Source of the DNA: JBGLNJ01 sp964353405
GTDB lineage: Bacteria > Chloroflexota > Anaerolineae > Fen-1058
Direction: 5' to 3'
Assembly: GCA_964353405.1 (NCBI GenBank)
Contig: CAYGWJ010000467.1
Coordinates: 1-16,334, forward strand
Length of the DNA: 16,334 nt
Made by a program: the position numbers and the translations under genes. Shown one piece after another: positions 7,768 to 14,960 of the stretch (its first letter is position 1; each line of letters starts with the position of its first letter). A model generated the notes under the pieces. That model did not search any database, had not been told where the DNA came from, and saw only the letters and a list, made by a program, of their open reading frames with translations.

Positions 7768-7896
7768 CCACGAAGGACATGAAGAAACACCAAGTTTTTC
7801 TTCGTGAACCTTCGTGTCCTTCGTGGATAAAGAGGTATGAAGAAACACCAAGTTTTTCTTCGTGAACCTTCGTGTCCTTCGTGGATAAAGAGGTAT
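7768..7896. repeat. 58-bp tandem repeat with 17-bp inverted arms between the SNF2 and SWIM genes
   Basis: Two identical 58-bp units occupy 7779-7836 and 7837-7894. The arm at 7768-7784 (CCACGAAGGACATGAAG) is complementary, with one mismatch, to the arm at 7810-7826 (CTTCGTGTCCTTCGTGG). The latter recurs at 7868-7884. Sequences of this 'CCTTCGTGTCCTTCGTGG' kind are dispersed intergenic repeats in many environmental bacterial genomes (family knowledge). The unit ends AAAGAGGTATGAA, so the second copy supplies the Shine-Dalgarno of the SWIM gene. Confidence 0.9.
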
Positions 7897-7901
7897 GAAA
7901 C

Positions 7902-8768
7902 ATGAGTTGGGGATGGGGCTGGTATCCGAAACCCAAGCCGCGCCGAGCGGCGAATGGCATCAAGGCGCAAAGCAAAAAGTTCGGCCAGACGTGGTGGGCC
8001 AGCAAATGGCTCGCAGCTTTGGAGCGATTGGTGGATTCTGCCCGCCTGGGGCGCGGGCGTTCCTACGCGCGCAGCGGCCAGGTGCTCAATATTGATATCA
8101 CGCCAGGGCGCGTCGAGTCGCGCGTGCAGGGCAGCCGGCCCAGCCCCTATCAAGTTCAGATCGAAATCAAGCCGCTCTCAAACAAGGAATGGGGCAAGGT
8201 CGCTGACGCGATGGCCTCTCAAGCGATCTTTGCGGCCAAGTTGCTTTCTGGCGAGATGCCACAAGACATCGAAGAGGCTTTCAAGCAGGCGGGCGTCAAT
8301 CTGTTCCCTGTTTCGCGCGGCGACCTCAAAACAGAGTGTTCCTGCCCGGACTGGTCGAATCCCTGCAAGCACATCGCTGCGGTGTACTATTTGCTCGGCG
8401 AGCAATTCGACGCCGACCCGTTCCTGATCTTCCGGCTGCGCGGCAAGAGCAAGGACGACATCATGACCATGCTGCGCTCACGGCGATCTGCGCCGGAGCC
8501 AGAGCGCAAGGCTGAGGTCAAGACCGAGGTTGAGGTCGAGCCAACGATACCCCTTGCAGAATGTCTGGCTCGCTATTGGGACATGGCGGGCAGCCTGGAT
8601 GATTTTCAGGTCGTCATCCAAGCGCCGCGGGTGGATGGCGTGCCGGTCAAGCGACTAGGAGCGCCCGGCTTTTGGCGCAGCAGCAAGGTGGATTTCATTG
8701 CTACGCTGACATGTGCCTATCAGTCTGTCACCGAGGCCAGCCTGGATGTGGCATTGGGAGATATTTGA
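7902..8768 (+). CDS. SWIM zinc-finger protein, SNF2 helicase companion
   Basis: 288 residues; AGAGGT lies seven bases before the ATG. The N-terminus (WGWYPKPKPRRAANGIKAQS, then FGQTWWASKWLAAL) is characteristic of SWIM proteins that accompany bacterial SNF2 helicases. The SWIM motif is C146-x-C148-x6-C155-x-H157 (CSCPDWSNPCKHIAAVYYLL), a zinc-binding fold linked to DNA or protein contacts. The segment at 195-220 is charged and Glu/Val-rich, a likely linker. The C-terminus (GAPGFWRSSKVDFIATL) also resembles the normal end of the family, so the gene looks complete. It lies 141 bp after the SNF2 stop, separated by the tandem repeat, and probably shares its transcript unless the repeat hairpin terminates transcription. 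Confidence 0.9.
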   Translation: MSWGWGWYPKPKPRRAANGIKAQSKKFGQTWWASKWLAALERLVDSARLGRGRSYARSGQVLNIDITPGRVESRVQGSRPSPYQVQIEIKPLSNKEWGKVADAMASQAIFAAKLLSGEMPQDIEEAFKQAGVNLFPVSRGDLKTECSCPDWSNPCKHIAAVYYLLGEQFDADPFLIFRLRGKSKDDIMTMLRSRRSAPEPERKAEVKTEVEVEPTIPLAECLARYWDMAGSLDDFQVVIQAPRVDGVPVKRLGAPGFWRSSKVDFIATLTCAYQSVTEASLDVALGDI

Positions 8769-8814
8769 ATGAGCAAGCCCACAGTACTTTATCTCAATCT
8801 GTCGTTTTTTCGTG

Positions 8815-8874
8815 ACAAATGTATTGACATCGCCAACAACGTGTGGTATACTCTGACAAGAATAGAACATTTGT
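8815..8874 (+). promoter_or_regulatory. Strong sigma70-type promoter with flanking operator-like inverted repeat
   Basis: TTGACA (8824-8829) and TATACT (8847-8852) are spaced by exactly 17 bp, giving a predicted transcript start near 8859. ACAAATGT (8815-8822) and its exact complement ACATTTGT (8867-8874) flank the promoter with a 52-bp offset, about five helical turns. The arrangement suits repression by the XRE regulator encoded immediately downstream. A role as an operator is inference; the sequences themselves are clear. Confidence 0.8.
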
Positions 8875-8880
8875 ACTAAT

Positions 8881-9144
8881 ATGAGCACGATCAGCACACG
8901 CGGTAGACTTTCGATATTGCTTGGACAGCGGCAGGCCGTCACTGGTCAGCGGCTATCGCTGCGCCGGTTGGCCGAGTTGGCCGACGTTCCCAAAGACCTG
9001 GTGTATCGCCTGGATGCGGGCCTGGCTCGCTACATTGACCTCGACGCGCTGGCCCGCCTGTGCAGTGCGCTCGATTGCAGCCTGACCGACATCCTGGCGT
9101 GGAGTGACAATGGCGACGGTTCCCCCGCCGAGCGCGGCTCGTAA
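8881..9144 (+). CDS. Small XRE (Cro/C1-type) helix-turn-helix regulator
   Basis: 87 residues, with the helix-turn-helix at about 20-70: LSLRRLAELADVPKDLVYRL, then DLDALARLCSALDCSLTDIL, the classical XRE pattern. The ATG lies about 22 bases after the predicted transcription start and has only a weak Shine-Dalgarno. The gene overlaps the start of the JetA-like gene by 35 bp, so the two form one operon. The protein is the obvious candidate to bind the inverted repeat flanking its own promoter, making the Wadjet locus autoregulated. The family assignment is firm; the target is inferred from position. Confidence 0.85.
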   Translation: MSTISTRGRLSILLGQRQAVTGQRLSLRRLAELADVPKDLVYRLDAGLARYIDLDALARLCSALDCSLTDILAWSDNGDGSPAERGS

Positions 9145-10213
9145 TCCGTTTGATATTCTGCCTGCCAATCTGTTCAATCTCTTTAGCACTCAGGGCTATG
9201 GCAACCTCGGCCGCCACTATATGGCGAGCCTGCTCCGCATCTATACGCTCGCAGAGTTCAATCGTTTTGGATTGACGCGCGAGGTTGTCATCGCCGAGAT
9301 CGTGGATTACCTGGCGACTGAAGGCGCACAAGAGGCGGTGGCGATGGCGATAGATCAAGAGGGCGGGGAAACGACTGGCTCTGCTGACGCGCCATCGCTC
9401 ACCGGTCAATCCACTCTGCAAGATTACGCCGGGTACCTGTTGCGCCGGTTGGTCGAGACCGGCTGGGTGGAACGCGAGCAGCACGCCGATTACACCGAGT
9501 ATATCATCTTGCCTGATTACGCCTTTACCTTGCTTGAAGCCCTGCGCGCGATCCAGGAGCAAAAGCCGCGCGAGTACACCGGTCAATTGTACACAGTTCA
9601 TCAATTGCTCACGCACGAAGACCAAGGCTTTTCGCCCGCGCTGGCGCTGACACAGGCCTACGAGAACGTGCGGCAGGTAGTGCGCGGATTGAACGAACTC
9701 AACCACAACATCCGCCGTTACATCGAGCGCGCCACACGCGGACGCGACGTGGCCGAGTTGCTGCGCCTGCAATATGATGATTACGCCGCCACGCTTGGCC
9801 CAACGTACCACGCGCTCAAGACCTCCGATCACGTCTCGCGCTACCGGCACGACATTGTCAACCAGCTGCAAACCTGGCAGACCGATGCTGACTGGCTTGA
9901 CCATGCCGCCGACGAATTGGCGACGCAGGCGCGGCTCACTCCGGCGCAGGCGTCGAGCGAGATCACCCATTATATTCGTTTCATCATCCAGCAGCTCGAA
10001 AGCCTCGACCCGCTGCTGGACGAAATTGATCGCCGCCACGCGCAGTACCTGCGCACATCGCTGCGGCAGATTCGCTACCAGCTCATCAGCGCAGATGGCA
10101 GTTTCAAAGACTGCCCAAGTCAAATTGCGCCGATTCGCTGCCGTCGAGTAGGCCCTCGATTTCGACATGGCCGTTTGCCCAAATCCGAACCTTGTCACAC
10201 AAAGCCCGGATGA
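9110..10213 (+). pseudogene. jetA: JetA-like (Wadjet/DUF5716) gene interrupted at its 3' end
   Basis: The start is ATG 9110, with GGAG five bases upstream and a 35-bp overlap with the regulator gene. Residues 1-333 follow the JetA (PF18982/DUF5716) pattern as I know it: FDILPANLFNLF near the start, a winged-helix-like region with GWVEREQHADYTEYIILPDY, AYENVRQVVRGLNELNHNIRRY, and late on LLDEIDRRHAQYLRTSLRQI before RYQLISADGSFK. JetA is the kleisin-like subunit of Wadjet, an SMC-family complex that, with the JetD nuclease, cleaves plasmid DNA. After SFK, at about 10108, relatives continue 'G(K/R)L...'. Here 34 unrelated residues follow, antisense to the 3' end of a serine recombinase gene. The protein has therefore lost its C-terminus, and jetB, jetC and jetD are not in the window. 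A shortened protein could still be made. Confidence 0.75.
10097..10115. other. Junction of jetA with the inserted element; candidate attachment site
   Basis: GGCAGT (10097-10102), a 7-base centre TTCAAAG (10103-10109) and ACTGCC (10110-10115) form an inverted repeat. It sits exactly where JetA homology ends and the recombinase gene ends. Large serine recombinases act on short imperfect inverted repeats with a 2-bp crossover core. The recombinase stop codon (complement of TCA at 10104-10106) falls in the centre. This would be one hybrid att site; its partner at the other end is not identified. Confidence 0.5.
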
Positions 10214-11795
10214 TTTCTTGACGCTGCCTCAGTATGCCGTTCTGTTTATCAAGCGCCATTGCTTTCAAGACTTCCGGCTCCTGGTCAATCTCTGGCAATC
10301 GCTCCTGTAGTCCCGTCATCAAGTCGGTTACGTAGTCCAGCCCTACGCGCACCTTTGCCGCGTTGTCTCGCAATTCCACCAACCGCGAGAGTTCATTTTG
10401 CCAGTAGTCTTTTGCTTCGTCGGTTTCGGTCATACGCGCGTCAAATTCCTTGTCGGTCATCTTGCCCCGCGCGTTTTGCCTCTGGTAGTTTGCCCGTTCC
10501 TGTTCTACCTCTGCAAACTTTTGCCGCGCGTGGGCTATGTCGCCGTCAACGTTTTCACCTTGCGCTTGCAATTCGGCTTGACGGGTCAAGATGCGCTCCC
10601 GTATCAGTTCGGGATGTTTGATTCCATTGTCTACCACATAGCGCCACACTTCCCAATCAAGTTTCTCGCCATTCCAAATCGAGGGGGTCGGGTGCGGTTC
10701 GTCGGAATACTTTGAGTCTATGCAGCAACGGTATTGGAAACGATGTGCCTCATATCTCTTGCGCGTGCCGTCCGGTCGTTTCTTCCCCAAGTTGTATCTC
10801 ACCTTGCCCACGCCGACCTTTGCCTCACACTCTCCACAGCGGAGAATACCTTGTAACAGATAAACTCCATTCGCGTTTCGCGTTGCCCGTGCCTTGTTTG
10901 CATCCATCCTCTTTTGTACTCTCTGCCACTGTTCGGGCGTGATGATTTGAGGTATCTCAATAATGTATGACGTGCCGTTGTCAAAATTCCAGGTCGCCTT
11001 GCCTGTGTAGTCCTCAGATCGTAAAACATCACAGACTACCGCTTGATTCCATGCGTGCCGTAACGCTCGCCCTTTTTGCTCCGCGTTGCGCTCAATCAGC
11101 CTCGCGCGTATCTCGCCTGATGTAAGGCCACTGTCGTACCAGTTATAAATATCCTTCACGATTTGCACTTGCTCGGGGTCGGCCAGGGTGATGATTCTGC
11201 CGCGCTCCCCATCTTCACGGCGAATGTCATAGCCCAGCCTGATGTATTCGCCGGGCCAGCCGCCCGCTTTGAGTGTGCCAACCTTGCCGATTCTGATACG
11301 CTCCACACGGCGCTTGTTTTCCTCTCGCCCGATCACGGCTTTGATGTGCAGCACAAAGCGGTCAATCTCTCCGCCCGTTGCGTCAAATATCTGAATCTTG
11401 GGTTTGTTGCCTCTCGCCTTGTCGCCCAGGTCAAGCGCATCCTCTAGTGCACTGGCAACTCTCGGATGTCTCACAAGACGGTCGTCACGCCAGCATACCA
11501 CCATATCAGCCGCACCCGACTTGATGACTTCCAGCATGGCAAGAAACTGCGGACGGTCGGCCCTTTCCCCGGAAGGATTGACTACCTTGCCCTTCTTGGG
11601 TGACTGTGTAGCCTTGTAGTCTTGGGTGTCGGTGTACTCTTGCAGCACGTCCCAACTGTTGCTTTTGCATCGTTCGCCCATCTCTGTTAGTTGCTCAGAT
11701 ATGGACGCCTTGCCCTCGCCTGCCTGTTCCTCTGTGCTCACCCTCGCGTAAAGCACCGCTCGCTTGTGCCCGTTCGGGCTAGTCGTTTGAGTCAT
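10104..11795 (-). CDS. Large serine recombinase (integrase of the element)
   Basis: 563 residues from the ATG at 11795, preceded at short spacing by GGGGGA. An ATG four codons earlier (11807) overlaps that Shine-Dalgarno and is less likely. The N-terminal resolvase domain begins AVLYARVSTEEQ with S20 as the expected nucleophile, and CWRDDRLVRHPR (101-112) carries conserved arginines. The recombinase domain follows (about 165-300; RLGYDIRREDGERGR, DPEQVQIVKDIYNWY). A zinc-ribbon-like region uses C320, C323 and C357/C358. The stretch at about 405-480 is charged and likely the coiled coil that controls excision. Such enzymes catalyse site-specific integration between short att sites. Its 3' end lies at the jetA junction, the usual place for an integrase gene. 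It is the last gene of the leftward operon and appears intact. Confidence 0.95.
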   Translation of the reverse strand: MTQTTSPNGHKRAVLYARVSTEEQAGEGKASISEQLTEMGERCKSNSWDVLQEYTDTQDYKATQSPKKGKVVNPSGERADRPQFLAMLEVIKSGAADMVVCWRDDRLVRHPRVASALEDALDLGDKARGNKPKIQIFDATGGEIDRFVLHIKAVIGREENKRRVERIRIGKVGTLKAGGWPGEYIRLGYDIRREDGERGRIITLADPEQVQIVKDIYNWYDSGLTSGEIRARLIERNAEQKGRALRHAWNQAVVCDVLRSEDYTGKATWNFDNGTSYIIEIPQIITPEQWQRVQKRMDANKARATRNANGVYLLQGILRCGECEAKVGVGKVRYNLGKKRPDGTRKRYEAHRFQYRCCIDSKYSDEPHPTPSIWNGEKLDWEVWRYVVDNGIKHPELIRERILTRQAELQAQGENVDGDIAHARQKFAEVEQERANYQRQNARGKMTDKEFDARMTETDEAKDYWQNELSRLVELRDNAAKVRVGLDYVTDLMTGLQERLPEIDQEPEVLKAMALDKQNGILRQRQEIIRALCDKVRIWANGHVEIEGLLDGSESAQFDLGSL

Positions 11796-11822
11796 CTTGT
11801 CCCCCATCCATGTAGGAATCTA

Positions 11823-11880
11823 GTTTCTCAGTTTCCCGAGTTTCCCGAGTTTCCCGAGTTTTCCAGTTTTCCGGTTTCCA
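11823..11880. repeat. 9-bp tandem array GTTTCCCGA with degenerate flanks
   Basis: Three perfect copies of GTTTCCCGA occupy 11831-11857, with degenerate units on both sides (GTTTCTCA at 11823; GTTTTCCA, GTTTTCCG and GTTTCCA from 11858). The array encodes the C-terminal NSGNSGNSGN of the FtsK-like protein and lies 28-85 bases upstream of the recombinase start. The 8-mer GTTTCCCG also occurs alone at 12473, 12522, 12535 and 13511. Confidence 0.9.
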
Positions 11881-13267
11881 GCCCTACCAGGCCAGCCAGT
11901 AAGGATGTAACCCGCCGTTTGTTTCTGGCTTTGGCATCCTTCTCAAGCCAGCCGTCGCGCTCCCATTTTTGAGCCAGTCGGTCAGCGTCGTTTTTGCCGA
12001 ATCCCCCACGCTGCCGGATGTCCGCGATGCTCAGATAGCCGCCGTTGTCCTGGATCGCCCAGGTCGCTAGTCCGCGCTCCTGGTCGGTCAGCGTTGGGCG
12101 CATCGGTTGGGCCGTCGCCGTCACCACCTCGGACTTGGGCACCCAAAACGTTTGACAGGCTATCACGTCCCCATCGAGCCGAATCAGCGCCCGCCCAGGT
12201 ACAGTTATCTTTTCAGCACCGCCTTGCCCTAGCACCACCTCGCACTGCTCGCGTCGAGCCGCCCGAAACTGCACGCGGGTCTTGAGCTGGTTGGTGATGC
12301 GGGTATTGAGTAAGTCCGCCTTAAAGTCTTGCCCGGCAAACACCAGCGTTACCCCAAACTTGCGCGCCCTCATCGCAAGCTGGCTGATGTTCTGGACAAA
12401 CTGGCTGGACTTTCCCGCCTCGTCCACCAGCGCGGCAAACTCGTCAAAGATTGCCACGATCCACGGTAACGTGTTTCCCGACAAGTCTTTGTACTCCTGC
12501 CAGCTTTCCGGGTACCTGCCAGTTTCCCGGTATAGTTTCCCGCGCCGGTCAATCTCGGAAAGTAGCTTCCCGGTCAGGTCCGTGGCCGCTTTCAGGTCTT
12601 GAGCTATGGGTGCTTTGAGAATCGGCCAGTTTTCCGCCCAAGCGAAAGTCAATCCTTCCATGTCGGCCAGGTAGAGGTCAATCGGTAGCTCCTGGTGTGC
12701 CAGTTGGTACACCAATGACCGCAGGAAAGCCGACTTGCCCGAATCGCTAGAACCGGCCACGATGATGTGCGTCAGTCTCGGAAGCGTGCTCCACATTGGA
12801 CTGCGTGATGTCATGCCGAAACCCACAAGTAGCTCGTGCTTGGGCAGTTGCGCCAGATCGAGCGTCACCAGCTTGGGCAGCGGTACATCCTGCTCTGCGG
12901 GAATGTCGCGCAGCGTCACCACGTAGGCTATACCGTGACGTGTCGGCTTACCATCCCCGGCGGGAATTGTCGTAATGATTCTAACCGGACGCTGGACAGC
13001 GCCAGTCAAAGCGTTCAACGCATCCTGCCCGATTAGCCTGTCTTTGGGAAAATGCCAAAGCGCCTCACTGTCCAGCACGACCACATGATAGTATGGCGGG
13101 AATGACACAGCCTCTTGGATGCGCGGGGTAAACATACTGCCGTCATGGTTGCGATGATAAAACCGCGCTGCCAATGCTTTGACGATGCGGTCGTTCATCC
13201 AATCACCGTAATGCTGGATGCTGGCTATCTCTCTCTTGCTCAGAGTTGCAATCGCTGTGATGCTCAT
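11828..13267 (-). CDS. FtsK/SpoIIIE-type DNA-translocase ATPase of the element
   Basis: 479 residues. Walker A is GSSDSGKS (172-179) and Walker B is IVAIFDEF (270-277 region). The downstream block ARKFGVTLVFAGQDFKADLL, then QFRAARREQCEVVLGQGGAE and GRAL, follows the FtsK sensor region closely. No transmembrane segment is apparent, unlike chromosomal FtsK, so membrane attachment may come from the two neighbouring membrane proteins. Residues 390-450 (SIADIRQRGGFGKNDADRLA) look like a winged helix comparable in position to the FtsK gamma or TraB DNA-recognition domain. The extreme C-terminus is the low-complexity NSGNSGNSGN. The start ATG overlaps the upstream stop by ATGA. The probable role is pumping DNA of the element through the membrane during transfer; an alternative is a DNA-partitioning function. 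Confidence 0.9.
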   Translation of the reverse strand: MSITAIATLSKREIASIQHYGDWMNDRIVKALAARFYHRNHDGSMFTPRIQEAVSFPPYYHVVVLDSEALWHFPKDRLIGQDALNALTGAVQRPVRIITTIPAGDGKPTRHGIAYVVTLRDIPAEQDVPLPKLVTLDLAQLPKHELLVGFGMTSRSPMWSTLPRLTHIIVAGSSDSGKSAFLRSLVYQLAHQELPIDLYLADMEGLTFAWAENWPILKAPIAQDLKAATDLTGKLLSEIDRRGKLYRETGRYPESWQEYKDLSGNTLPWIVAIFDEFAALVDEAGKSSQFVQNISQLAMRARKFGVTLVFAGQDFKADLLNTRITNQLKTRVQFRAARREQCEVVLGQGGAEKITVPGRALIRLDGDVIACQTFWVPKSEVVTATAQPMRPTLTDQERGLATWAIQDNGGYLSIADIRQRGGFGKNDADRLAQKWERDGWLEKDAKARNKRRVTSLLAGLVGLETGKLENSGNSGNSGN

Positions 13268-14022
13268 TGCCTCTGCTCCTGAAATTCTAGAATCTCCGTG
13301 ATGCGCTGGGCCGCGCTCTGGTCAAACACTACCCTGGTCGGTGGTGACTTGGGTAGTTCGTCATCGGTTGGGGGTAAGCCGTCCTGCTCTGCCTCAGTCT
13401 CTACCACCACCACGGGCTTGTGTTGCCCGACACGCCACAGCGCCCGAACCGAAACGGGAAACAAAACCGCACCTATGACAAAGAGCATGATGATACCGAC
13501 TACTCGCAAAGTTTCCCGCGTGCTTTCCGCCTGTGCCTGCCGGTCAATCGCGGTCCTGGTTGCCTCTGCGGATATGGCCGCGCTGGTCGCCGTCGCGTAA
13601 GTTACCTGCTGTGTGGATTCGGCAAAGATAGCCGCCTGTGTGGCCGTCGCCTCTTGCTTTCGCTTCTCTGCCGTCGCCTGAAAATCAAGCGCCTGCCGTG
13701 TCGCTTGTGATTCTATGGCTTGCCGTGTGGCAATCGCTTGGCGTGTCGCTTCACTTGCCGTTTGAGTTTGCTCGATGGACACCGCCGCTTGTGTCGCTTG
13801 GGTGTAGGCTCTCTGTTGGGCCGCTTCCGCTTCCACAGCCGCACGGGTCGCCGCGATTGAGTTGCGCCGGTCTTGCTCTTGCCGGGTCGCCTGGATGATG
13901 ACCAGAATCGCCGCGTCAAGTGTTGGATCGCCCGCCGACACAGAAACGGGAGAAGGGGATGCGAGTAAAAGCATCCCCATCACCATAAAAGGCAAAACCA
14001 ACAGCGCCGCGTATCGTTTCAT
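13264..14022 (-). CDS. Ala/Thr-rich membrane protein with signal sequence (element gene)
   Basis: 252 residues. Residues 1-30 form a signal peptide or membrane anchor (MKRYAALLVLPFMVMGMLLL, then ASPSPVSVSA). Residues 44-170 are a long Ala/Thr/Gln/Glu-rich helical stretch with recurring ATRQA and ATATxA units, probably coiled coil. A transmembrane segment lies at about 173-195 (VVGIIMLFVIGAVLFPVSV), followed by a charged cytoplasmic-looking tail. It overlaps the FtsK-like gene and the upstream lipoprotein gene by 4 bp each, so the three products are probably made in a fixed ratio and act together. I recognise no named family. An envelope or channel component serving the ATPase is inferred from topology and position. 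Confidence 0.75.
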   Translation of the reverse strand: MKRYAALLVLPFMVMGMLLLASPSPVSVSAGDPTLDAAILVIIQATRQEQDRRNSIAATRAAVEAEAAQQRAYTQATQAAVSIEQTQTASEATRQAIATRQAIESQATRQALDFQATAEKRKQEATATQAAIFAESTQQVTYATATSAAISAEATRTAIDRQAQAESTRETLRVVGIIMLFVIGAVLFPVSVRALWRVGQHKPVVVVETEAEQDGLPPTDDELPKSPPTRVVFDQSAAQRITEILEFQEQRQ

Positions 14023-14957
14023 GGTTCACCCTCGATCACGTTCGGGTTCGGTTGATCCGGTTGGGCCAGCATCGGCGGGAGCCTGTCTCCTAGTTGCTTG
14101 GCAATCGCCTCAATGGCCGAATCGCCCGTGATAACCACTCTAGTTTGTGGGGCGCTCGCCACAGCACCGAACAAACCGCCGCCTTGCTTCTGCATGAGTT
14201 CAATCTTTGCCCGACGACCGCTCTCTGCGTTGTCTGGTCGGAATACCGCCGCCGCCATTGCGACTTGGCTTGCTTGCGCCGCCGCTGCTAGTAAGTGGTC
14301 AGCATCGGCGTTACCATCGGTCAGTTGCACGCGGCTTTCCGGCAAGGGTAACAGTTGGCCCGTCCCGATATACCGAACAGCGCGGGCGACATTCCACAAC
14401 AGGCCCGGCGATTGCGGCATGGTCACCGATGGACCAATTTGACGTGACGGGTCAGTGAGTGTCTTGCCGATCAGCACGCCCGGCAGTTGACCATCGGCCC
14501 CGCGCTGGATCACCCTCGCACGAGTCCGAACCATCATCACGAAGGCCAGGCCCATGAGAAAAGCCACGATCACACCGCTGCCCAGCGCCGCTGTCCAAGT
14601 CCAGCGTTGCGCGACTTCTGTGGTCGCCGCCGCGTGGTCCCGGCCGGCCAGATACGGCACAGCCGTCTGTGTCGCTTGGATACTCAAAGTCCAGGCCGCG
14701 TCCGTCGCCTTCGCCTGCCACTCGTTTGCTACTGCGGTAGCTTTGGCTGAATCCGCCGCGCTTGTCGCCGTTGCATACTGTTGTGCGGCATACGCTGTGG
14801 ACTGTGCGTTCAATCGGACCGTGCCCGCAGCTTCCGTTGCAGCGGTTCGGGCACGAATGTCCGCAGCATTGGCAAGCTCGGTCGGGCTGGGTTCGCACCC
14901 AACCAGAACGAAAAGGCCGATCACCAGGGCCGCGAGTGTCAATCGTTTTGCGCTCAT
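14019..14957 (-). CDS. Lipoprotein with Ala/Thr-rich helical region and internal membrane segment (element gene)
   Basis: 312 residues. The N-terminus is a lipoprotein signal (LFVLVGCEPSP; lipobox VLVGC with C21). Residues 30-118 are Ala/Thr-rich and helical (ATATSAADSAKATAVANEWQ), and a transmembrane segment sits at about 121-143. The C-terminal domain of about 165 residues has GADGQLPGVLIGKTLTDPSR and a repeated-Ala stretch. The order of export signal, Ala/Thr helix, membrane segment and cytoplasmic domain repeats that of the next gene, suggesting the two are distant paralogues. The 3' end overlaps that gene by ATGA. The upstream stop is only 3 bp away. Its function is not recognised; a structural role with the FtsK-like ATPase is an inference. 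Confidence 0.75.
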   Translation of the reverse strand: MSAKRLTLAALVIGLFVLVGCEPSPTELANAADIRARTAATEAAGTVRLNAQSTAYAAQQYATATSAADSAKATAVANEWQAKATDAAWTLSIQATQTAVPYLAGRDHAAATTEVAQRWTWTAALGSGVIVAFLMGLAFVMMVRTRARVIQRGADGQLPGVLIGKTLTDPSRQIGPSVTMPQSPGLLWNVARAVRYIGTGQLLPLPESRVQLTDGNADADHLLAAAAQASQVAMAAAVFRPDNAESGRRAKIELMQKQGGGLFGAVASAPQTRVVITGDSAIEAIAKQLGDRLPPMLAQPDQPNPNVIEGEP

Positions 14958-14960
14958 CTG

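Noticed and set aside
7768..7896. Possible CRISPR array
   Set aside because: The two 58-bp copies are directly adjacent with no spacers and belong to a hairpin-type intergenic repeat; no cas gene is present.
7353..8153. A 266-codon minus-strand frame containing HEGHEG-type repeats
   Set aside because: It runs antisense through the SNF2 and SWIM genes and the tandem repeat; the repeated peptide is only the translated 58-bp repeat.
8939..10198. A 419-codon open frame on the minus strand across the regulator and jetA
   Set aside because: It is antisense to two recognisable coding frames, has no domain-like sequence and is Arg/Gln-rich in the way of G+C-rich shadow frames.
10259..11972. Several rightward open frames within 10259-11972
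   Set aside because: They are antisense to the serine recombinase and FtsK-like genes, whose motifs are complete on the minus strand.
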